NCBI RefSeq assembly: GCF_028554725.1
Contig: NC_071669.1
Coordinates: 9,944,501 to 10,008,500 of the forward strand
Origin: Zeugodacus cucurbitae
Taxonomy: Eukaryota > Arthropoda > Insecta > Diptera > Tephritidae
Reading direction: 5' to 3'
DNA length: 64,000 nt
This document shows, one piece after another, positions 37,101 through 47,901 of the stretch; position 1 is the first letter of the stretch, and every line of letters begins with the position of its first letter. The position numbers and the translations under genes are program-made. The notes under the pieces are model-generated. The model saw nothing but the letters and a program-made list of their open reading frames with translations. It did not search any database and was not told where the DNA came from.

Positions 37101-40100
37101 TGGAAATCCAACGCAGAATCACTCTTGCCAACAGGTGCTACTTTGGACTGAGTAGGCAATTGAAAAGTAAAGCCCTCTCTCGACGAACAAAAACCAAACT
37201 CTACAAGTCCCTCATCATTGCCATCCCACTTTATGATGTAGAAGCGTGGACGATGTCAACATCCGATGAGGCGACACTGGGCGTTTTCGAGAGAAAGGTT
37301 TTGCGGAAGATTTATGGTCCTCAGAACATTGGCAACGGCGAATACCGCAGACGATGGAACGATGAGCTGTACGAGTTATCCGACGACATTGACATTGTTC
37401 AGCGAATAAAAAGACAGCGGCTACGCTGGCTAGGTCATGTTGTTGGAATGGACGAAAATGCTCTAGCTCTGAAAGTGTTCGATGCAGTACCCGCCGGAGG
37501 AGGCCGAGGTAGAGAGAGACCTCCACTCCGATGGAAGGACCAGGTGGAGAAGGACCTGGCTTCATTTGGTGTTACCAATTGGCGCCAAACTGTCAAAAGG
37601 AGAGATGCGTGGCGCGCTGTTGTGGACTCGGCTATAACCGCGTAAGCGTTGTCTACGCCAGTCAAGAAAAAGAAGAAGTTTGACAAATAATAATGTAGAG
37701 TAGGCAGTTTAATAGTTGCAAATGAAGGTTAGATTCTCAAGTCGAAGAAATTATATATGATCTTCTGCTACCAAAATAGGTAATTAAAGCAAAGACCCGC
37801 CCGCATAGTATTTTTTCTAAAGCGGTCTCAAAACCTTTGAGTGTTTTTTTGAATTCGGAAAACTTCTCGTCAAAACTTCTATTTTCCACGGCGTTCTTCA
37901 ACAAAGTCTCTCTAAAAACAACCTATGGTATTCCAGGTCTCCAATCTCGCTTATATTTCAAGTCTATAGAATGATAAGAAGAAATCTCGAAAACAAATAC
38001 TTTTGATAACTGTTACAAAATCGAAATTAATAAAAAGGCTTCTGAGTTAAAAGTACAATTCATATTTTACTTTAGATGCAATATCACAGAGTGTGATGGA
38101 CAACTAAGCGCCTACGATGAGCCATGGGTTAAATATGCCATACCTATGAAGAGTCGTGATTTGGATCAGTGTAAACGATACGCACCCAGAGCAATTACAA
38201 ATTGGACCACTACACGTGAAGATGAACAGTATTGTACGGCAGACTTATTTGATGACGAAAAGACGGAAGACTGTGCCGAAAATAATTTCATATTTCGCGA
38301 CGCTGAAGTGACAATATCGAATGATGTAAGTTGAACTCAAATGTTCATAGATAATAAACTAATACATAATCGCATAAACTCAACAGTTCGGCATTTACTG
38401 CAATGATGAGTGGAAACTGACACTCACCGGTACCATTAATAATGTGGGACAATTTGTTGGTATACCGTTAGGTGGCTTAATATCGGATAGGTAATATTTA
38501 AATACTATTTATAGTTTTTTGAAATAAAAATAACAATAATTTCCAGATATGGGCGTCGTAATGCACTCGCGCTTGGTGGCGTACTGAGCGCCATATTTGG
38601 AATTATGCGCTCGTTTACTACCACATACGTGCCATTTCTGGCCTTCGAGTTCCTCGATAACGTCGCCAATAGTTCACTCTATTCCATTTGCTTTATCATT
38701 GGCATTGAACTGGTGGGCCCCAGCAAACGTGTATTCGCCTGCAGTATAATTACGATCTTCTATGCGATCGGGGAAATGCTCTTAGCCGTTGTGTCCATGT
38801 ACTTTCCGAATTGGCGTATTATGCTACGTATATTCTATATACCGGCATTAGCTATGATCTCCTACTACTGGGTACTACCGGAGAGTGTGCGTTGGCTGCT
38901 AAGTCAGGAACGTGAAACCGAAGCAACGGATATATTGAAACGTGTGGCGCAACGGAATAAACGTAGACTATCCGATCCAACGTTGGATAAATTGATTTTA
39001 GCGAATCGTGAGAAGCTAAGCAGCCAAATTGGTGGACGTTTCCCCTTGCGTGAGGCATTCGGCAAGTTATTCTTTCGTATTGCAAACTGTTCACTATCTT
39101 GGGTTGTAACGGTGCTGGTCTATTATGGACTCAGCTTGAACTCGGTGCTTCTGGGTGGTAATAAATACTATAATTTCATTTTGATTGCGCTTGTGGAAAT
39201 TCCTGGATTTTTCATACCCTGTCTGACAATGGATAGATTTGGTAGACGATTTTCGCTTTGCGGTTATATGTTGCTCAGTGGTGTATGCTGTCTTTGCACA
39301 GTTTTTGTGGATTCAGGTAGGAATCTTGTCTTTTAAAAGACGTTTTTTATTATCGTTATAAGTGACTTATGTTTTTTCTTACAGAAAATTATTATCTACA
39401 GTTGAGCTTGTTCCTTGTGGGTAAGCTCGCCATTACCGCAGCGTTCCAGGTTTTATACTTTTTCACCTCAGAGATATTTCCAACGAATTTGCGTAACAGT
39501 TTGATGTCATTCTGCTCGATGGTTGGCCGTTTTGGTTCCATGGTAGCGCCACAGACGCCTTTGTTGGTAAGATTTTAAATATAGTTATAGATATTCTTTC
39601 AAGTCGGAAGAGATTTGAAAATTCATTCATACTATCATTTTCCCAACAAAGGACAGAAAGCCTTGGTAGTGGGCCCAGGCTAAAGATACGCGAAAACACA
39701 ATTTCAGAAATAGTGTTTATGTTCATGACCCAGTGCACTCGAATCTACGTGACCGAAACGAATCTATCTATATTTTTCCTATAACAGTTTTACATTTTGA
39801 GATAATGTAATACTTTTGTATTGTGCTTTCTAAGTTAAATTCTATATAGTCGCGGAGATCTGCCCCTTGAACTAACCTAACCTCGAGAAAATTGAAATTT
39901 TAACCAGGTCCTTTAAATCTCTATATATTTTTGGTTCTCTGCGAACTTTTATTTCGTATGCAATTTTGTCTTCAATGATTTTGTTTATAACCCCTTTCTT
40001 TATATAATTTCTTGTCTCTTTTCAGGCTAAATATTATGAAAATGCACCCGCCATATTATTTGCAGTTTGCGCATTGGTCAGTGGTTGCTTATCGCTGCTC

Positions 40101-40229
40101 TTTCCAGAAACCTCAAATACAATTTTACCAACGACGGTACACGAAGCTGATAAAATTGGCAATAAGAAATCATCGAGCAATCCAAATAGCAGTACATTTA
40201 ATTTAGAGAATGAAATTACTTATATGTAA
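34152..40229 (+). CDS. SLC22-type organic cation transporter-like protein, gene 2
   Basis: Six exons: 34152-34387, 38076-38325, 38387-38490, 38547-39316, 39385-39566, 40026-40229. GT-AG introns, 581 aa. Internal exons 2-5 are 250, 104, 770 and 182 nt, identical to gene 1, and all phases match, so the genes are a tandem duplication. It is a predicted MFS carrier in the plasma membrane, substrate unknown. Residues 21-28 are an eight-Asn run absent from gene 1. TM1 follows at about 47-73. The extracellular loop keeps six Cys and has NIT and NWT sequons. DRYGRR is at 196-201 and PESVRWLL at 308-315. The C-tail is Ser/Asn-rich. AATAAA lies at 40320-40325. Intron 1 (3.7 kb) holds four transposon remnants. 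Confidence 0.93.
34587..34792. mobile_element. 206-bp Tc1/mariner-type MITE
   Basis: Inverted ends CAGTCATGTAAAAAATAATA (left) and the complement of GAGTCATGTGAAAAATAATA (right), with TA on both sides. The right part also contains a 13-bp palindrome arm pair (34745-34757 / 34767-34779) repeating AATAATAGGGACA. No coding capacity. Confidence 0.8.
34826..35323 (-). mobile_element. mariner-like element M4, 498 bp, deleted
   Basis: The most complete mellifera-type copy here. TA-flanked (34824-34825, 35324-35325), with ends 'cgaggtgtgttcaaaaaata' and 'ttttttgaacacaccctg'. The reverse strand retains blocks of a mariner transposase interspersed with gaps. At about 0.5 kb it is well short of a full-length (about 1.3 kb) element, so it is inactive. 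Confidence 0.85.
35520..36254 (+). mobile_element. 735-bp pogo/Tigger-like deletion derivative
   Basis: Ends CAGTAAAAGGTCCTTATTCG (left) and the complement of CAGTAAAAGCTCTTTATTCG (right), TA-flanked at 35518-35519 and 36255-36256. TTCGCG is repeated in both subterminal regions. The + strand frame ending at 36078 reads as the C-terminal tail of a Tigger-type transposase (see separate entry). The catalytic core is missing. Confidence 0.82.
35860..36078 (+). pseudogene. Tigger/pogo-type transposase, C-terminal remnant
   Basis: A 72-residue frame inside the element above. It has a helical LNEGLRMANELCDFF segment, then ends in ITKFF plus a basic/proline tail. Ending in an ITxFF motif after a charged helix is typical of Tigger-type transposase C-termini. 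The DNA-binding and DDE domains are absent, so it is a fragment and not a gene. Family assignment rests on this tail together with the CAGT ends. Confidence 0.5.
36257..37069. other. Intron 1 of transporter gene 2, unassigned part
   Basis: A+T-rich intron. No exon or recognised repeat. Confidence 0.6.
37070..37675 (+). pseudogene. LINE reverse transcriptase C-terminus, 5'-truncated (copy 1)
   Basis: One open frame runs to a TAA at 37643-37645. It carries the post-catalytic region of a non-LTR reverse transcriptase: SLEIQRRI, then KIYGPQNIGNGEYRRRWNDE, RLRWLGHVV and PPLRWKDQVE blocks. The palm with YADD is missing, as expected of 5' truncation. A short A/G-rich 'aagaaaaagaagaag' tail follows. 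It lies in intron 1 of transporter gene 2 in the sense orientation. A longer relative is at 40620-41480. Confidence 0.85.
37676..38075. other. Remainder of intron 1, transporter gene 2
   Basis: Unremarkable intron sequence ending in the acceptor '...ttactttag' before exon 2. Confidence 0.6.
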
Positions 40230-40319
40230 TTAGTTATTTAAAATTAATATTAATTTTAGAATTTTAGGAGAAAAATGAAATTGTATAAGTTAGAAAAAGT
40301 AAAATATTTATCTAGAAAT

Positions 40320-40325
40320 AATAAA
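40320..40325 (+). terminator. Poly(A) signal, transporter gene 2
   Basis: AATAAA 91 nt after the stop codon, in an A-rich 3' region. The first canonical hexamer downstream of the gene. Confidence 0.6.
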
Positions 40326-40619
40326 TTAATTTTTTTATAAAAAAAATGTTTTTTTTTAGAATGAAAATCAGTCAATTGGGTGTTAAAAGATATGCAAGAA
40401 TCTCAATTCACACAATCTATATAATAGTCTCGAACTGGTTGAGAGGTTCGACGATTGAACTTCTGATTACTATGAAACTTTCTTAGCTAGAAATAATTAG
40501 TAGAGGCTTCCATTCCTTCGAGTCTATTCTTTTCACAAAAAATATTTCCATTAGTTTCACGAAAAATATAAATTTTCAACTCCAGAATGCTCTAGTACTA
40601 ATAATACTCGAGTAAAATA

Positions 40620-41480
40620 ATACGAGCTGCAGAGCTAAATAGAGAAGGTACAATCTTCTACAAGAGTGTACAGCTCCTGGCGTACGCCGATGTTATTGAT
40701 ATCATCGGAAGCAACAACCGCGCCGTTTGTTCTGCTTTTTCCCGCATGGATAAGGAGGCGAACCGAATGGGTCTGGAGGTGAATGAGGACAAGACGAAAT
40801 ATCTCCTGTCATCAAGCAAACAGTCGGCGCACTCGCGTCTTGGCTCCCACGTCACTGTTGACAGTCATAACTTCGAAGTCGTAGATAATTTCGTATACCG
40901 GGAACGAGTATCAACAACACCAATAATGTCAGCCTCGAAATCCAGCGCAGAATCACTCTTGCCAACAGGTGCTACTTTGGACTGAGTAGGCAATTGAACG
41001 GTAAAGTCCTCTCTCGACGAACAAAAATCAAACTCTACAAGTCACTTATCATTCCCGTCCTGCTTTATGGTGCAGAAGCTGGTGAAGATGTCAACATCAG
41101 ATGAGACGGCACTAGGAGTTTTCGAGAGAAAGTTTTTGCGCAAGATTTATGGTCCTCAGAACATTGGCAACGGCGAATACCGCAGACGATGGAATGATGA
41201 GCTGTACGAGTTATACGACGACATTAACATAGTTCAGCGCATAAAAAGACAGCGGCTACGCTGGCTAGGTCATGTTGTCCGAATGGACGAAAACACTCCA
41301 GCCCTGAAAGTGTTCGATGCAGTACCCGCCGGAGGAAGCCGAGGAAGGGGAAGGCCTCCACTCCGTTGGAGGGACCAGGTGGAGAGCGACCTGGTTACAC
41401 TTGGAATCTCCAACTGGCGCCGAACTGCGAAGGAAAGAGAAGAGTGGCGCGCTCTCATCGATTCGGCTATAACGGGCTAA
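40620..41480 (+). pseudogene. LINE reverse transcriptase fragment with mutated catalytic box (copy 2)
   Basis: Same family as 37070-37675 but extending further 5'. The frame reads LLAYADVIDIIG where active reverse transcriptases have YADD, so the second catalytic Asp is Val. NEDKTKYLL follows. A frameshift near 40900-40920 and further damage near 41080 break the frame before the conserved C-terminus (RLRWLGHVV, PPLRWRDQVE). It stops at 41478-41480. It lies about 390 bp downstream of the stop of transporter gene 2. Confidence 0.88.
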
Positions 41481-44200
41481 ACGGTTGAACGCCAATAACA
41501 TACATATATACAATAATACTCGATCACTTCTTTCACTTAATGCAGTCACTAAAATAAGCCGACGATAGACACAGTACACTTCATTAAAATGTTGAAAACA
41601 TACTTTTCAGACGTTATCTTAATTAAGTCAATATTAAAATAAATATGTATAGTGAAAATTTGTTAATTGACTCAATTAAAGATACAAATACAATTAACAC
41701 AATTTTTCAACTTTTTAAAAACTTTATTTTACAATCATTAAAATTTAATTACAATCTTATTTCAAAATTTAATTAACAGCTAATTACAAAATCAATTTAC
41801 TACTATACAAATTGACTACATTATACTTAATAAATAATTTAATATTACAAAAAATTACCACGAAACTATTGCTAATTTCTAAAAATTATAAGATAAACTA
41901 AATCATTGTTAGCAACAGCGGTAACTTACTAAGGCAGCATTAGAAGGAAATCAATATAATTTCTACGTGTTATTAATGAAACAATTAGGTGTTAATTTAC
42001 TAGGTTATATGTACTACATACTTAAAAATATTTTTTTTTTAAATAAAAATGGGCCGGTAGTTGTTGTAAAAATACTTCTGAACACAATTTTCGTCACAAA
42101 AGGCACACATTTTATAGACAACGGCAATGTTTCTGGAGTAATAAGGAATAATGATTATTTCAATTAAATCAAAATAATTTTTTTTTGTCACAAATTACAA
42201 TTATACATACTTGGTGACATTGCACGAGACTCGAGATATTTCGCGAAAAACAATATCGATGAAATCGCGCTTGTGCTTCACCTAGTACACACGATCTGTG
42301 ATCAAGGCATTATCCTTGAAGTTAAATTTAGTCAACGGCCGCTATGCTAGCGTCAATTGTAACTGTAATTTTTAGCACCTGCATTATGTTACCGCTTGAA
42401 AGCGCTGTGAAAGTCTTTAAACTAAAAAGTGCATATTTTCGAAGATTGCATTTTGTGCAGAACGGCATTTGGCGATAACCCTGAGGTGATATGTTTAATG
42501 CTATAAATAAGTGTACGTGATTCCGCTCAGCATATGCGAAGTTCAGGTGCTCATTATGACAATTTTTTCAAAGAAATTGAAATAAAAAAATCTAAGTGAT
42601 AAGCCTTATGACACGTTAGTCGTCAACATACGCAGCACCGAAATTATCAAATTAAGAAGTAAATATTAAACAAATGTATATTTCTATTTGGTGATAATAG
42701 CGTGTTCGTGAATCAAATTTCTAAAATTAAATCGAATTAAATTTGAATGTTGTATGCTAATTAAAAATTCTTAACAAATCGTAAATGATATCACATATAA
42801 AAAAAATTAGACATCTTACGATTCTCAAACGAGAAACCTGCTATAAGCCAGTTTATTCAATTTCGATGAGATCGAATACTCAGTTACAAACCATAGCGAT
42901 CTCTAGATTTCAGTAAAGACATTACTATACGAACTTTTCAAATTTCCACCATAGAAAGACACCTCGGAAAGTTCGTTACGTGGTTTGTGGTCACCCACGA
43001 AATTTTTCGAAAAAATAACAATTCTTATTTGTATCCAAAATAATTGCACTTCTTGGGTTGTGATCTCTCGAAAAAATAAGCCTTATTTGTAACAAAAGCC
43101 TAAAATAATTGTACAATAAAGTCTTTACTCGAAATGTGGTATTCAGAAAGAGAAAGATTTAGATTTAAACTAAAAAACTTAGATCGCGCAACTTCGATCT
43201 GGATATTGTAGAAGGTTTAACTTCTCGGATGACACTGACCATCTTCTTGCATGCCGAACGAAACCCGACACATATAACACCCCTCACTCTATGGTACGAA
43301 CCAGTCGAAACCGTTCGTTTCCTAGACCGCCTCTTAGATGACTTAGATGATAACTAGAATTATACTGTCCGTTTCAACCAGGTCAGGATAACCGTTATAA
43401 CAAAAACAAAACAAAAAACAACAAAAGGAAGATTTATATAAAGACTTATATATCATCGTATTGTACCGGAGTATCTGAGGAATCTTTCAAATTACAAATA
43501 ATAATTAACACAGCCTCTTTTGAGTTTGTAAATTTGTTTTAAAATAAATTAGAAAGAGTTTCTTATCACATCTATCTCGATGTAAAGAAGGCGTGGCAAC
43601 AGTGTTCAATAATAAAACAGAGAATAATAATTTTCCCTAAAACTCTCTTGCCATTAACAAAAATGTGAAAAAATACTTTAAAGATAGTCTATAGATTGGA
43701 AGATTGCAGTTTATAGAGGTCTTCAGAGAACAAGTAACTAAAGACGACCTGAAAAGTAAAATTTTCTGTATAATACTCTTATGCATATTCTGAAAACTTA
43801 TAAATACTATTTTCAATGCAAAAAAAAACAAAAATATGGTCTGAATAATTGATGAAGACTCATCGAGCCTTGAATGGGCGTGGGTAGTTTTCCAGACAGA
43901 GACTGATAACTGATTACACCAGCATTTAAAACCAATTAGCACAATAATTTTTTATTGCTTATGTTTGTGAAAGTGTATGAGTTTTAAAATAAATATGCTT
44001 TTTCGCACATCTGTTCCAGAATGCACAACGAAAACATAAACAACAACCGACCATAGCGGGAATTGATAATGTTATCACACCGAATATATGCAGCACATGC
44101 TAATAAAGACAACCAAATACAAATGTGTACAAACATGTAGATGCTGCTCTCACCTTAGTGCAAGAAACAAAATATTAAAAGAACATATCAATTGTTTTCA
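41481..44200. other. Intergenic, transporter to hexamerin cluster
   Basis: A+T-rich with several short inverted and direct repeats. One example is two versions of 'cgaaaaaataa...cttatttgta..caaa' around 43007-43110. No gene or element recognised. Confidence 0.5.
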
Positions 44201-44234
44201 ATAATGCAGGCTGAGCCACTAGCGTGGTCACAAA

Positions 44235-44351
44235 AGGTCAAGCAAACGACGATTGCCATCACAGCTTTCTTTGGCAGAACCAGAGGCAAGAATCGTATAG
44301 GCGATAAGCGTTTTGGTATAAATAGGCTGCTACTTCGACGAAACATCAACA
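44235..44351 (+). promoter_or_regulatory. Promoter of hexamerin gene A
   Basis: TATAAAT at 44317-44323, 34 bp upstream of the initiator-like ACAGTC (start A about 44351). The same TATA-initiator arrangement recurs in all four hexamerin genes. AGGTCA at 44235-44240 is a nuclear-receptor half-site, compatible with ecdysone-receptor control but unproven. Confidence 0.75.
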
Positions 44352-44398
44352 GTCTTTAGGCATTGGAGCTAAGTATCTAATCCGGAGCAGTTGTCGCA

Positions 44399-46819
44399 AT
44401 GAAGTTAACTATCGTTCTTTTGGCCCTCGTTGGCCTGGTGGCCGCCGCCAGTGTTTCCTCCACTGAAAAGAGTGTATATGCCGATCGCGCTCACTTGGAG
44501 AAACAGAAGTTCCTCTATGAAATCGTATACCGTGTGGAGGATCCACTGATGTTCGAGGAGTACATCAAGACCGGACACGCTTTCGTCTATGACAAGGCAC
44601 ATTACACCGTAAGTTTCAATTGATTTCGAATACATTTCTCTGCACAAGAAGCTAATATTATATACGCATACATCTTGCGATTTCAGCACTACGATCATCA
44701 TATGGAGAAATTCTACGAATCCTACAAAATGGGTGGACTCTTGCCTAGAGGAGAATTCTTTGGTGCCCTCGTTAAGTCCCACTACAAACAAGCTTACGGT
44801 CTATTCAACTTCTTCTACTACGCCAAGGATTGGGAAACCTTCCAAGCTAACGTGGCATGGGCTCGCATCCATGTCAACGAAGGCATGTTCGTCTATGCTT
44901 TGACTTTGGCTGTCATCCATCGTGATGACTTCAAGGGTCTGACATTGCCAGCCATCTACGAAATCTTCCCACAATATTTCTTCAACAGTAAATTCATTTA
45001 TGAAGCTGAGAAATTCGATTACCAGACCTGGAGTAAATACATTCAATATGAGAAGGAATTGCACGATGTCTACCACAAGGAGAGCCGTTACTACAACCAG
45101 GGCTATTTCTATGTCAAGGATTTCAAGACATACCAATGGTGGAGACTTATGGGTCTGGGTGAACAGTGGTATGCTGTCGAGAAGAGCTACCCTCTACGTG
45201 AAAACTCGTACGAATTTGTTTCTGAAGACAAATATTTGTCATTAATGAAGAATATCAACATGTTCTGGCATCCGGTTGACTACACACGTGACACTGAATA
45301 CTACAATGAACACTCCGTATTGTCATACTTCACTGAGGATTTGGGTTGGAACTCGTACTGGTACTACTTGAATATGGATTATGCGTTCTTCCTGGATAGT
45401 AAGATATTCGGTTTGAACAAGGATCGTCGTGGTGAATGGTGGTTGTACAATGTTGACCAAATCTTGAGCCGTTACTATTTCGAACGTTTGTCTCATGGTT
45501 TCGGTGAAATCGATGAATTCTCCTGGAATCACGCTTACGAATATGGATATGATTCCCAACTTATTTCCTACAATGGTGTTGGATTCAGTTCACGCAGCAA
45601 TTACTTCCATCGTCAATCTTATGGCAAATACGACTTGTTGAACCAAATCCAAAGCGCCCTCAAGCGTATCTATGATATCATCGACTACGGATACTACACC
45701 ACCGTTGATGGACACAAAATCGATATGCGCAAACCGGAATCCATTGAGTACATTGGAAGTTACATGCAATCGAATGTCGATACCTTCGACAAATACTTCT
45801 TCAGCTATTGGTATATGTTGAGCCATATGTACTTCGCTGATGTGGACTATAACGATATTGATGCACATCCCAATGTATTCCTCAACTACGAAACCATGAT
45901 GCGTGATCCAATGTTTTACAGCTTCTACAAGGTAATTGCCGATGTCTACTATCGTTTCAATTATCACTTCCACCCATACACACACGACGAACTTGAAGCC
46001 CCAGGAGTTCAAGTTAAGGATGCCAGCGTTAGTGAATTGGTCACCTATTTCGATTTGGTTGATATTGATGTCACCAACTTGTTGAACGACAAAATGGTCT
46101 TCGATGATGGTAAATTCGTATGGGACAAATCACTGTTCGCTCGTCAAATGCGTCTCAACCATAAACCATTCCACTACGACCTCACTGTCGAATCCGATAA
46201 GGCACAAAAGGTTGTCATACGCACATTCTTGGGACCTAAATTCGACGAATATGGACGTTTAATTTCGCTGAAGGATAATCGCATGAACTTCATTGAATTG
46301 GATGTATTCTTATACGATGTGGTCGCTGGTGAAAATGTCATCAAACGTTCATCTGAACAATTCTACTGGACTATTAACGATCGCACCACCTACACCGAAT
46401 TGTATCACTATATCATGGCTGCCTACGACGGCAAAGAGGAATTCCCTGCGAACGTTGTTGAACCACACTGTGGATTCCCAGATCGTCTTATCTTACCCAA
46501 AGGTTGGGAGAGTGGTTTCCCAGTACAGTTCTTCTTCATCGTTGTGCCATATGATGGCTCAGTTGAACAACCCACAAGCTTTGATTTCACCTACTATTGT
46601 GGCAGTGCTTCGGGTCTTCATCACTTTGACAAAAAACCATTCGGTTATCCATTCGATCGTCCCATCGATGAGTCACAATTCTTCGTGCCCAATGTTTACT
46701 TCAAGGATGTGAGCATCTATCACAACGACACACTGAGACAATACTACGAGAACTACAAGAACTACGGTCATTTCGACTACAATTTCTACAATGATTACTA
46801 CACTAAATACTTCAATTAA
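44399..46819 (+). CDS. Lsp1: Larval serum protein 1-type hexamerin A (arylphorin)
   Basis: Exons 44399-44608 and 44687-46819 around a 78-nt GT-AG intron, 780 aa. It is a storage hexamerin, expected to be secreted by larval fat body, to assemble into about 0.5 MDa hexamers in haemolymph and to be consumed during metamorphosis. A signal peptide covers residues 1 to about 17 (MKLTIVLLALVGLVAAA). The haemocyanin-type N domain spans about 28-150 and contains IHVNEGMFVYALTLAV from 131. The middle domain is about 155-430 and the C domain about 437-705. NDT at 750 is a sequon. The last 35 residues contain ten Tyr and three Phe. Gene-specific changes include FLDSKIFGL where paralogues have DGETFGL. 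The start is the first ATG after the shared leader. Confidence 0.95.
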
Positions 46820-46907
46820 ATCGAGCTGGCTGTGGAATGAACTTATTTTTTATATGTAATCCGTGGTTCTAGATAATTGTTATTCAGGCAAATGTAAATG
46901 TATATCC

Positions 46908-46946
46908 AATAAAATCAAATGCAATCAATTGCTACGGAGATTCAAA
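46908..46946 (+). terminator. Poly(A) signal and conserved 3' motif, gene A
   Basis: AATAAA at 46908-46913, then AATTGCTACGGAGATTCAAA at 46927-46946. The 20-nt block recurs in altered form after the poly(A) signal of all four hexamerins. Confidence 0.75.
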
Positions 46947-47119
46947 TATAAAAAGAAAATGTCTTTCAATTATGGTTATTAAGTAGATATATGTATATGA
47001 ATATATTTCCATTTCAACAAATTTGTTTTTCCTGAACTTATAAATACCTAGATCCTTGTACTTTCCTTAGGATAATTTCTTGTTAAATTTCTTATTACGT
47101 TGAGGTGATTCAACAAACG

Positions 47120-47560
47120 GAATTTGGGCTATCTTTGAGAGGTCCTTTCCACTTTTGAATCAAAAACCATATATCAGAACAACTCCTACTATTTTCAAAT
47201 AGATTTGGTAGGTATAAATTTATTAAAATTCTCCTGTTACAGTTTAAAAATGAACGAAACCGGTACCCAACAGCGTCTACTTGCCATATAGCACAATTTG
47301 ATTCTGATTTATCCACTTTACAATAGATAAATCAAGCAACTGTGAAGGTATCTTTTGCTTGAACTCAGAACTGCACACCAATGATGAAATGAATGAGTGT
47401 CTATATCGGATAATAACTTTTTGAGGCCACAGGCTTCGAAAATGAGGCCTTAGTGCCTGTGGATAATCATCGAATATATCGATAAATCTCATTGCTATTT
47501 TATAGCAATTGAGTGGCAGTCTTTTTCTTCTCATAAAAATCAAATAAAAAAATTATCAAA
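47120..47560. repeat. Degraded copy of the 1.4-kb dispersed repeat
   Basis: Blocks such as 'tcaaaaaccatat.tcag.a', 'gaa.gaaa.cggt' and 'ttga.tc.gat' occur in the same order as in 24830-25010. Strongly diverged with no termini. Lies between hexamerins A and B. Confidence 0.35.
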
Positions 47561-47762
47561 AAATACTCAAAAAAGCTTGAAATTTGTGTTATCTCACTTT
47601 TTTGGTAGCAAAAAATTAAGAAATGTATTACAACATCGCAACGTGTCCGATAACGATTAATAATCTAGGTTTTTGACTGTCTATGTAGAAAGAAATAACT
47701 GAGGTATAAAAATGTTTTCGTCATAAAAATATGTCATTAATAATGCGAAGTGTTAGTCATAA

Positions 47763-47867
47763 AGGTCATGCAGAATTGCAATCGATTGTGCTTGTTTATT
47801 CTATAAAAAAAAGGCAAATTGATAAGCAAATTGGTATAAAAAGGCCTCCACTTTATCGAAACAAACA
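47763..47867 (+). promoter_or_regulatory. Promoter of hexamerin gene B
   Basis: TATAAAA at 47835-47841 with initiator A at about 47867. Upstream 47700-47790 resembles 53010-53115 of gene C, including 'tcataaaaatatg' and 'catgcagaattgcaat'. The ATTGCAAT at 47775-47782 is a C/EBP-like palindrome, preceded by AGGTCA at 47763-47768. The leader is shorter than in A, C and D. Confidence 0.75.
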
Positions 47868-47901
47868 GTCTTTAAGCATTGGAGTTAAGTATCTAATCAC
47901 A

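Noticed and set aside
44675..44686. ATG-extended start of hexamerin exon 2 frames (and in B, C, D)
   Set aside because: These codons lie in the intron. The acceptor AG and the signal-peptide exon upstream show the real structure.
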